Source: Desulfovibrio sp.
Lineage (GTDB): Bacteria; Desulfobacterota; Desulfovibrionia; Desulfovibrionales; Desulfovibrionaceae
Direction of reading: 5' to 3'
DNA length: 7,875 nucleotides
Assembly: GCA_020217165.1 (NCBI GenBank)
Contig: JAIWOE010000173.1
Location: forward strand, 1 to 7,875
Part shown: in pieces, positions 1 to 5,525 of the stretch
Numbering within the stretch: position 1 is the first letter of the stretch
Layout of the letters: every line of letters starts with the position of its first letter
Made by a program: the position numbers and the translations under genes
Notes under the pieces: generated by a model
Told to the model about the DNA's origin: nothing
Seen by the model: the letters and a program-made list of their open reading frames with translations, nothing else
The model's database searches: none

Positions 1-234
1 GTGGCCGTGACCGACACCAACTGCGACCCCGATAACATCGACTACATCATTCCCGGCAACGACGACGCCATCCGCGCCATCAAGCTCTTTGTGGGCGCCA
101 TGGCCGATGCCGTGCTGGAAGGCCTGGCTCGCCGCAAGGAAGAAGCCCCGGGCAAGGCCAAGGGGGACGCCAAGCCCGCGCCCAAGGCTGAAGCCCCGGC
201 CAAAGATGACGCCGAAGAAGGCGCGGACGCCTAG
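1..234 (+). CDS. rpsB: 30S ribosomal protein S2, C-terminal part (5' end outside window)
   Basis: This is the last 77 codons of S2, the small-subunit protein that binds late in 30S assembly and is needed to load S1. The stretch [20 protein letters not shown] at residues 2-21 of the visible part matches the conserved S2 segment (VDTNCDP...[13 protein letters not shown] in E. coli). The GTG at base 1 is therefore an internal valine codon, not a start. After the conserved helix ending near LEGLARR there is a tail of about 33 residues made almost only of Lys, Ala, Pro, Glu, Asp and Gly; such tails vary between species and are probably disordered. The gene ends with TAG at 232-234, and 68 bases separate it from tsf, its usual partner. 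I saw no terminator hairpin in that gap, so co-transcription with tsf is likely. The identification is very secure. Confidence 0.96.
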   Translation: MAVTDTNCDPDNIDYIIPGNDDAIRAIKLFVGAMADAVLEGLARRKEEAPGKAKGDAKPAPKAEAPAKDDAEEGADA

Positions 235-302
235 TCCTGCCCCCTGAAGTCCCGAAGCCATACTTACCAGAATCTGATAGAAAGACCAAGGAGTGCACGC
301 AC

Positions 303-1214
303 ATGGCTGCAATCAGCGCCCAGCAGGTCAAAGACCTGCGCGAAAAGACCGGCGCCGGCATGATGGACTGCAAAAAGGCCCTGGCCGAATGTGAAGGCGA
401 CGAGCAGAAAGCCACCGAATGGCTGCGCGCCAAGGGCCTGGCCAAGGCTGCCAAAAAGGCCGGCCGCGCCACGGGCGAAGGCCTGGTGGGCTTTGCCGCC
501 AAGGATGGCGCCGCCGCCCTGGTGGAACTGATGTGCGAAACCGACTTTGTGGCCCGCAACGAAGGCTTCCAGGCCCTGGCCGCCAAGCTGGCTGATGTGG
601 TGGCCACCGCCGCTCCCACCTGCGATGCTGGCCATGACCTCGTCCACACCGCCTCCGAAAACTGCTTCCTCAACGTGCAGGTGGATGGCCGGTCCGTGCA
701 GGAACTGGTGAACGACGCCATCAGCGTGCTGGGCGAAAACATGCAGGTGGGTCGTCTGGTGCGCCTGGCGCCCGCTTCCACCGGCGGCATCGGTTCGTAC
801 ATCCATGCCAACGGCAAGATCGGCGTGCTGGTGGAAGTGCTGTGCACCAAGCCCGAAACCGTGAACACCGATGTCTACAAGGCCCTGGGCAAGGACCTGG
901 CCATGCAGGTGGCCGCGGCCAACCCCGTGTGCGCCACGTCGGACCAGGTGCCCACCGAATTGATGGATCGCGAACGCGCCTTCTGCCGCGAGCAAACCCT
1001 GGCCGAAGGCAAGCCCGAGAACATCGTCGAAAAAATCGTCGAGGGCCGCATGCAGAAATTCTTTAAGGAAATCTGCCTGCTGGAACAGCCCTTCATCAAG
1101 GATGACAAGAAGTCCATCAAGCAGCTGCTGGCCGAGAGCGGCAAGGCCGTGGGTGACACCCTGACCCTGGGCCGTTTCGTGCGCCTGGCCCTGGGCGAAG
1201 GTGCCTCGGAGTAG
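303..1214 (+). CDS. tsf: Elongation factor Ts
   Basis: EF-Ts is the cytoplasmic nucleotide exchange factor that releases GDP from EF-Tu. The N-terminal UBA-like domain carries the family signature LREKTGAGMMDCKKAL (residues 12-27). The second signature, CETDFVARN, follows at 78-86; its TDFV motif (80-83) contacts EF-Tu in known structures. The C-terminal part holds the conserved run NPVCATSDQVP, then EGKPENIVEKIVEGRMQKFF and LLEQPFIKDDKK. At 303 residues it is slightly longer than the E. coli protein (about 283) and is complete. The ATG start is supported by AAGGAG at 288-293 with 9 bases of spacing. Codon use is strongly biased to G or C in third positions, as expected for a highly expressed gene. 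The gap of 141 bases to pyrH is the largest between any + strand genes here. A long open frame on the opposite strand is only a high-GC shadow. Confidence 0.98.
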   Translation: MAAISAQQVKDLREKTGAGMMDCKKALAECEGDEQKATEWLRAKGLAKAAKKAGRATGEGLVGFAAKDGAAALVELMCETDFVARNEGFQALAAKLADVVATAAPTCDAGHDLVHTASENCFLNVQVDGRSVQELVNDAISVLGENMQVGRLVRLAPASTGGIGSYIHANGKIGVLVEVLCTKPETVNTDVYKALGKDLAMQVAAANPVCATSDQVPTELMDRERAFCREQTLAEGKPENIVEKIVEGRMQKFFKEICLLEQPFIKDDKKSIKQLLAESGKAVGDTLTLGRFVRLALGEGASE

Positions 1215-1240
1215 GCGCCCTCCGAACACAATGAAACACC

Positions 1241-1275
1241 CGGGCGGGAGCTGCCCCCTCGCACGCTCCCGCCCG
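1241..1275 (+). terminator. Perfect 11-bp GC-rich hairpin after tsf, no U tract
   Basis: CGGGCGGGAGC (1241-1251) pairs without mismatch with GCTCCCGCCCG (1265-1275) around a 13-base loop. It starts 27 bases after the tsf stop. The following bases, AGTTCCAAG, are not a U tract, so it is not a canonical intrinsic terminator. It could stabilise the 3' end of an rpsB-tsf message, act as a pause or processing site, or cause partial termination. The stem is seen directly; its role is inference. Confidence 0.5.
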
Positions 1276-1286
1276 AGTTCCAAGTC

Positions 1287-1323
1287 CGTGGGTTCCTGTC
1301 CTGCGGGCATTGCCCCACGTTTT
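1287..1323 (+). terminator. Possible weak terminator or attenuator upstream of pyrH
   Basis: CGTGGG (1287-1292) can pair with CCCACG (1314-1319). Inside it TGTCC (1297-1301) can pair with GGGCA (1305-1309, including one G-T pair) over a TGC loop. The outer stem is followed directly by TTTT (1320-1323) and a pyrimidine-rich stretch, which gives an intrinsic-terminator shape. The two stems are separated by a 4 by 4 internal loop, so stability is modest. Together with the stronger hairpin just upstream it may lower read-through from rpsB-tsf into pyrH. I saw no convincing sigma-70 promoter between it and pyrH. Confidence 0.3.
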
Positions 1324-1355
1324 CTCGCCTTTCAATCGCAACGGGAGCGCCCCAC

Positions 1356-2078
1356 ATGAGCGGCCTTGCCTACAACCGCGTCCTGCTCAAGCTCTCCGGC
1401 GAGGCCCTTGCCGGACCCTTGACCTTCGGCATTGATCCAGACACCATCAACGGCTTTGCCCGTGAAATTGCTGACGTTGTCCGCCTGGGCTGCCAGGTGG
1501 CCCTGGTGGTGGGCGGCGGCAACATCTTTCGCGGCATGGCAGCCTCCGAACAGGGCATGGACCGTGCCAGCGCCGACTACATGGGCATGCTTGCCACGGC
1601 CATGAATTCCCTGGCCGTGCAGGATTCCCTGGAAAAGACCGGGCTGGAGACGCGCGTACTCTCGGCCATCACCATGCGCGAGGTGGCAGAGCCCTACATC
1701 CGTCGCCGCGCCGTCCGGCATCTGGAAAAAGGCCGCGTAGTCATTTTTGCCGCAGGCACCGGCAACCCTTTTTTCACCACGGACACCGCCGCCGCCCTGC
1801 GGGCCATCGAAGTCAAGTGCGACGCCATTCTCAAGGCCACCAAAGTGGACGGCGTCTATGACAAGGATCCCCACAAACATGCCGACGCCGTGAAGTTCGA
1901 TCGCCTGACCCACCTGGAGGCCCTGCGCCGCCGCCTGGGCGTCATGGACTCCACCGCCCTCTCCCTGGCTATGGACAACGCGTTGCCCATCGTCGTATTC
2001 AACCTTTTCGCCCCGGGCAACATCAAACGGGTGGTCCTGGGCGAACCGGTTGGCACCCTGGTCCAAGGAGGCGAATAA
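1356..2078 (+). CDS. pyrH: UMP kinase
   Basis: Bacterial UMP kinase makes UDP from UMP and ATP in the cytoplasm, a required step of pyrimidine nucleotide synthesis; family members are hexamers allosterically controlled by GTP and UTP. The 240-residue length is typical. Amino-acid-kinase fold motifs appear in order: KLSGE at 12-16 (phosphate binding), GGGNIFRG at 53-60, DYMGMLAT at 74-81 (UMP contact), [13 protein letters not shown] at 134-146, and [10 protein letters not shown] at 163-172 (ATP binding). The C-terminal [12 protein letters not shown] and PIVVFN stretches are also as expected. The ATG is preceded by GGGAG at 1343-1347, 8 bases away. It is followed by frr after a single base, a pairing seen in many bacteria. 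pyrH is probably the first gene of the long gapless run that ends at tsaB. Confidence 0.98.
   Translation: MSGLAYNRVLLKLSGEALAGPLTFGIDPDTINGFAREIADVVRLGCQVALVVGGGNIFRGMAASEQGMDRASADYMGMLATAMNSLAVQDSLEKTGLETRVLSAITMREVAEPYIRRRAVRHLEKGRVVIFAAGTGNPFFTTDTAAALRAIEVKCDAILKATKVDGVYDKDPHKHADAVKFDRLTHLEALRRRLGVMDSTALSLAMDNALPIVVFNLFAPGNIKRVVLGEPVGTLVQGGE
2065..2071 (+). promoter_or_regulatory. Shine-Dalgarno sequence of frr
   Basis: AAGGAGG lies inside the last codons of pyrH, 8 bases before the ATG at 2080. It decides the frr start in favour of that ATG over an in-frame TTG at 2050, which would add ten residues unrelated to the family. Confidence 0.85.
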
Positions 2079-2079
2079 T

Positions 2080-2625
2080 ATGCAGAATATCATTGCGGAT
2101 GCCAAGGATCGCATGGCCAAGGCCGTGTCGAACCTGGAAAAGGAATTCTCCAAACTGCGTACCGGCCGCGCGTCCACAGCCCTGGTGGAAGATCTGAAGG
2201 TGGACTATTACGGCACCCCCACGCCCATCGCCCAGATGGCCTCCGTGGCCGTGCCGGACAGCCGCACCATCACCATCCAGCCCTGGGACCGCAACGCGTT
2301 CTCGGACATCGAAAAGGCCATCCAGAAGTCCGATCTGGGCCTGAACCCTGTGAACGACGGCAAGCTCCTGCGCATCGTCATTCCGCCCTTGACCGAAGAA
2401 CGGCGCAAGGAACTGGTGAAGGTGGCCAAAAAGTACACCGAAGAAGCCAAGGTTGCTGCTCGCAACGTCCGCCGCGATGCCAACGACGCCCTCAAGAAGC
2501 TCAAGGACGTCTCCGAGGACGAAGTTCACAAGGCCCAGGAACAGGTGCAAAAGCTCACCGACGACACCGTGGCCAAGCTGGACCAGATCCTGCAGAAAAA
2601 AGACAAGGAAATCATGGAGCTGTAG
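2080..2625 (+). CDS. frr: Ribosome recycling factor
   Basis: RRF works with EF-G to split the post-termination ribosome. From the ATG at 2080 the protein is 181 residues, close to the usual 185. Domain I begins with a helix carrying [10 protein letters not shown] (23-32), the conserved RTGRA motif. The beta domain II follows (about 33-103) with [16 protein letters not shown] and TITIQPWD. The long C-terminal helices include [14 protein letters not shown] (101-114), [10 protein letters not shown] (128-137; the Arg pair here is important in E. coli RRF), and the charged end up to KDKEIMEL. The start is one base after the pyrH stop, with a strong AAGGAGG, so translation is probably coupled. The last codons, ATGGAGCTG, supply a GGAG that may serve the next gene, uppS. 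Confidence 0.97.
   Translation: MQNIIADAKDRMAKAVSNLEKEFSKLRTGRASTALVEDLKVDYYGTPTPIAQMASVAVPDSRTITIQPWDRNAFSDIEKAIQKSDLGLNPVNDGKLLRIVIPPLTEERRKELVKVAKKYTEEAKVAARNVRRDANDALKKLKDVSEDEVHKAQEQVQKLTDDTVAKLDQILQKKDKEIMEL
2616..2619 (+). promoter_or_regulatory. Candidate Shine-Dalgarno sequence for a CTG start of uppS
   Basis: GGAG lies within the last codons of frr, 8 bases before an in-frame CTG at 2628. It is too far (59 bases) from the first in-frame ATG of uppS at 2679 to serve that codon. Its position supports coupled initiation at 2628, two bases after the frr stop. This is inference from spacing alone. Confidence 0.45.
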
Positions 2626-2627
2626 TC

Positions 2628-3374
2628 CTGAGTTCCCTGCCATGCCACGCCGGCGCACCGGCGCACATCGCCATTATCATGGACGGCAACGGCCGTTGGG
2701 CCCAGGGCCGGGGACTTCCCCGCAGTCATGGGCACACGGCCGGTGCCGAGGCGGCCATTCGCATGGTGGCGGCGTGCGCCCGGCGTGGCGTGCGCCACCT
2801 AACCCTCTATACGTTCTCCACCGAGAACTGGTCCCGCCCCAAAGAGGAAGTGGGCCACCTCTTTGATCTGCTGGCCCGCCTGCTCAGCCGGGAGCTGCCC
2901 ACCTTTCTGACCCATAACGTCCGCCTGCAGATCTTAGGCGAATGGCAGGAGCTGCCCTTTGCCTCCCGTCAGGTGCTCAAGGTGGTGCTGGCCAAAACCG
3001 CCCACAACACCGGCCTCACCCTCAACCTGGCCCTGAACTATTCCGGCCGGGCCGAGATTTTGCGCGCCTGCCGCCGGCTCATGGAAGCTGGCGTCCCGCC
3101 GGCCGAGCTGACCGAGGAACGGTTCGCCCAGGAGCTGTACACCGCCGGGCAGCCGGATCCGGATCTGGTCATCCGCACATCAGGTGAGCTTCGTCTCTCT
3201 AACTACCTCCTGTTTCAGGTGGCTTACAGCGAATTCTACTTTACGGACAAGCACTGGCCGGACTTTGACGAGGCCGAGCTGGACGCCGCCATTGCCAGTT
3301 TCGCCGCCCGGCAGCGGCGCTTTGGTCGTACCGGCGAACAGACTGCCCCCCCGGCAGCGGTGCAAGGAGGCTAG
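2628..3374 (+). CDS. uppS: Isoprenyl transferase (undecaprenyl diphosphate synthase, UPP synthase)
   Basis: This cis-prenyltransferase adds isopentenyl diphosphate units to farnesyl diphosphate to give the C55 carrier for peptidoglycan and other envelope glycans. Motifs, numbered from the ATG at 2679: DGNGRWA (2-8, catalytic Asp at 2), GHTAGAEA (18-25), YTFSTENWSRPKEEV (44-58), LNLALNYSGRAEI (115-127), and DLVIRTSGELRLSNYLL (162-178) followed by YSEFYFTDKHWPDF (183-196). These are the full set of family regions. The start is odd: the conserved first strand HIAIIMDG lies partly before the ATG at 2679, and I found no in-frame ATG, GTG or TTG upstream for at least 150 bases. A CTG at 2628, two bases after the frr stop and 8 bases after GGAG, gives 248 residues (E. 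coli about 253) and keeps the strand, so I chose it. The ATG at 2679 would give 231 residues with the catalytic Asp as residue 2. A one-base indel linking the out-of-frame ATG at 2642 is another option. Function is secure; the start is not. Confidence 0.93.
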   Translation: MSSLPCHAGAPAHIAIIMDGNGRWAQGRGLPRSHGHTAGAEAAIRMVAACARRGVRHLTLYTFSTENWSRPKEEVGHLFDLLARLLSRELPTFLTHNVRLQILGEWQELPFASRQVLKVVLAKTAHNTGLTLNLALNYSGRAEILRACRRLMEAGVPPAELTEERFAQELYTAGQPDPDLVIRTSGELRLSNYLLFQVAYSEFYFTDKHWPDFDEAELDAAIASFAARQRRFGRTGEQTAPPAAVQGG

Positions 3375-3376
3375 TC

Positions 3377-4213
3377 ATGACCCTTGTGGACAAATTCGGC
3401 GCGCACGGCGCCCGCCTCGTGACCGGGGCGGCACTGGCCGTGGTGACCGCTGCCTGTCTGATCCTGGGAGGATGGCCCTTCTTCTTCCTCGCCCTGCTGG
3501 CCGGGTTGGCCGCTACCTGGGAGTTCCTGGCCCTGACCCGCACCTCCCTGCCCGGGCGCATCATCACCCTGTGCGCCATGGTGGGCGGCATGCTCGCGGT
3601 GCAGCTGGGGCAACCCGCCGTGGCCGTGGCCGTGCTGGGCCTCACCTGGTGGCTGGGCAGCCTGGGATTCCTACTCCGCAGCGGTACTGCGGATGCCACC
3701 GGCTGGCTCGTGTGGCAGACGCCGGCTTCGGCCCTGCTGTACATCGCCGCGCCCCTGTGCATCGCCCTGAGCTGGACCCCCTGGCAGAACGCCCTGGTGC
3801 TGGCCGCCACCATCGCCACGGATGTGGGCGCGTATTATGCCGGGCACCTCATCGGCGGTCCCAAGCTCTGGCCCTCCGTGAGCCCCAAGAAGACCTGGGC
3901 TGGCAGCCTGGGCGGCTTGGCCGCCGCCCTGGTCCTCACCACGGGCGCGGGCCTGCTCTGGGGCACCACCCTCGTGGGACTGTCCCCTGATGCGTCCACC
4001 TTTTCCGTGTGGACATGGCTGGCCCTGGGGGCCACCATTTCTGTGGCCGCCCAGCTGGGGGACCTTTTTGAGTCCGCCCTCAAGCGCCATGCCGGGGTGA
4101 AGGATTCCGGCACCCTGTTGCCCGGCCACGGCGGCGTGCTGGACCGCATAGACGGGCTCCTGGCCGCTGCACCGGCCGCAGCCCTGTTTGTGTTTGTGTG
4201 GAAGATGCTGTAA
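3377..4213 (+). CDS. cdsA: Phosphatidate cytidylyltransferase (CDP-diacylglycerol synthase)
   Basis: CdsA is an inner-membrane enzyme that makes CDP-diacylglycerol from phosphatidic acid and CTP, the branch point to all phospholipid head groups. The 278-residue protein is mostly hydrophobic, with membrane segments around 15-30, 33-50, 62-99, 117-132, 138-158, 175-200, 212-227 and 261-276. The complete family signature runs from S233 to D259: SALKR, then KDSG, then LPGHGGVLDRID. Upstream are DVGAYYAGHLIGG (149-161) and PKKTWAGSLGG (170-180), both typical. AAGGAGG at 3364-3370 lies 6 bases before the ATG, which begins two bases after the uppS stop. The pairing of uppS with cdsA is widespread in bacteria. 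The stop is followed by dxr after 9 bases. Confidence 0.97.
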   Translation: MTLVDKFGAHGARLVTGAALAVVTAACLILGGWPFFFLALLAGLAATWEFLALTRTSLPGRIITLCAMVGGMLAVQLGQPAVAVAVLGLTWWLGSLGFLLRSGTADATGWLVWQTPASALLYIAAPLCIALSWTPWQNALVLAATIATDVGAYYAGHLIGGPKLWPSVSPKKTWAGSLGGLAAALVLTTGAGLLWGTTLVGLSPDASTFSVWTWLALGATISVAAQLGDLFESALKRHAGVKDSGTLLPGHGGVLDRIDGLLAAAPAAALFVFVWKML

Positions 4214-4222
4214 TCAATTCTA

Positions 4223-5515
4223 ATGACCTGCATCGACTATATTTCCCGCCTTCCGGAGGCTGGCGAGCTTCCCTTCCCCCGCACCCTGGTGCTGCTGGGG
4301 GCCACGGGGAGCATCGGCACCAGCGCCCTGGCCGTCATTGAGGCGCATCCGGATAAATTCCGCGTCCTCGGCCTGGCTGGCGCACGCAATGTGGAGCGCC
4401 TGGCCCGGCAGGCGGCGCGGCATCGCCCGCCTTTTCTGGCCGTGCTGGATGAGGAACGTGCCGCAGCCCTGAAGTCCCTGCTCCCGGCGGGCTACGCACC
4501 TGAAATCCTTACAGGTCCTGCAGGCTACGCCACCATTGCCGCCCTGCCCGCGGCGCAGGTGGTGCTCTCGGCCATGGTGGGCGCGGCGGGGCTGGAATCG
4601 ACCCTCGCCGCCGTGCAGGCCGGCAAGGTGGTGGCCCTGGCAAACAAGGAAAGCCTGGTGCTGGCCGGGGATCTCATCCGCGCTGCAGCCCGGGCCTCCG
4701 GGGCGGTCATCCTGCCTGTGGATTCCGAGCACAATGCCCTGTTCCAGGCCATGGCCGGCCACGGCAGCCACGCCCTGCGCCGGCTCATCCTCACTGCCTC
4801 GGGGGGCCCCTTCCGGGACAAGGACCGCGCCTTCCTGGACGCCGTGACCCCGGCCCAGGCCCTCAAGCACCCCAACTGGAGCATGGGTGCAAAAATATCA
4901 ATCGATTCCGCAACGTTAATGAATAAGGGACTGGAGGTCATCGAAGCCTGCCACCTCTACGGCCTGCCCGTGGAGATGGTGGACGTGCTGGTGCACCCGC
5001 AAAGCATCGTCCACTCCCTGGCGGAATTCGAGGACGGTTCCCAGTTGGCCCACCTGGGCCCGCCGGACATGCGCATCGCCATCGCCTATTGTCTGGCCCA
5101 TCCACACCGTCTGGCCCTGGACAACGCCACATTGTCCCTGGCGTCCCTGGGCAGCTTGACTTTTGCCACGCCGGATGTAGAAAAATTTCCATGCTTGCAA
5201 CTGGCCATGGATGCAGCGGCCGTCATGACGGCCTCCGGTTCTCCCACGGAGCACGGGCATGCTGCAGGAAATGGCGCCTGCGTGGTGCTGAATGCCGCCA
5301 ACGAAGTGGCCGTGGCCGCTTTTTTGGACGGACGGTGCCGATTCTTGGACATCGCCCGCCTGGTGGAGGCCGCCGTGGCTTCCTGGCGGCGCACGGGCCC
5401 CTTCGGTCCGCTGGATCTCCAGGCCATCCTGACCCTGGACGCCGACGCCAGAGCCCTGGCCGCGCGGTGCCTCGACCTGCTGCCAGCCTGTCTGCCGACC
5501 GGCATGCCTGAATAA
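4223..5515 (+). CDS. dxr: 1-deoxy-D-xylulose 5-phosphate reductoisomerase
   Basis: Dxr (IspC) rearranges and reduces DXP to 2-C-methyl-D-erythritol 4-phosphate with NADPH and a divalent metal, the first committed step of the MEP pathway; it is the fosmidomycin target. The NADPH site GATGSIG is at 26-32. NKES (141-144) and VDSEH (166-170, with metal ligands D167 and E169) follow, then SGGPF (193-197), HPNWSMG (216-222), and IDSATLMNKGLE (227-238, with E238 the third metal ligand by family comparison). VHPQSIVHS and PDMR complete the core. At 430 residues it is longer than the E. coli enzyme (about 398). About 17 residues are extra at the N terminus and about 14 form an insertion near 332-355. 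The ATG has no good Shine-Dalgarno sequence, so coupling to cdsA (9-base gap) is likely. Conserved active-site codons include a run of non-preferred AT-rich codons at 4886-4930. Confidence 0.97.
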   Translation: MTCIDYISRLPEAGELPFPRTLVLLGATGSIGTSALAVIEAHPDKFRVLGLAGARNVERLARQAARHRPPFLAVLDEERAAALKSLLPAGYAPEILTGPAGYATIAALPAAQVVLSAMVGAAGLESTLAAVQAGKVVALANKESLVLAGDLIRAAARASGAVILPVDSEHNALFQAMAGHGSHALRRLILTASGGPFRDKDRAFLDAVTPAQALKHPNWSMGAKISIDSATLMNKGLEVIEACHLYGLPVEMVDVLVHPQSIVHSLAEFEDGSQLAHLGPPDMRIAIAYCLAHPHRLALDNATLSLASLGSLTFATPDVEKFPCLQLAMDAAAVMTASGSPTEHGHAAGNGACVVLNAANEVAVAAFLDGRCRFLDIARLVEAAVASWRRTGPFGPLDLQAILTLDADARALAARCLDLLPACLPTGMPE

Positions 5516-5525
5516 AGACCTTCGC

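Noticed and set aside
1..3. GTG at the first base as a start codon
   Set aside because: The encoded sequence is internal to ribosomal protein S2, so the valine is an internal residue and the gene begins before the window.
235..302. Terminator or promoter between rpsB and tsf
   Set aside because: No stable stem with a T tract and no convincing -35/-10 pair was found; only the tsf Shine-Dalgarno sequence is clear.
264..1310. A 348-codon open frame on the - strand opposite tsf
   Set aside because: Its translation is Gly/His/Gln/Leu-rich with no family motifs and mirrors tsf codons. High third-position GC in tsf removes stops from the opposite strand; tsf itself is certain.
2050..2052. TTG as an upstream start of frr
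   Set aside because: It would add ten non-conserved residues inside pyrH; the ATG at 2080 has a strong AAGGAGG at correct spacing.
3184..3218. An intron-like stretch in uppS (GTGAG, CTAAC, pyrimidine tract, CAG)
   Set aside because: It is only 35 bases, lies in a bacterial operon and encodes invariant UppS residues in frame; the resemblance to a spliceosomal intron is chance.
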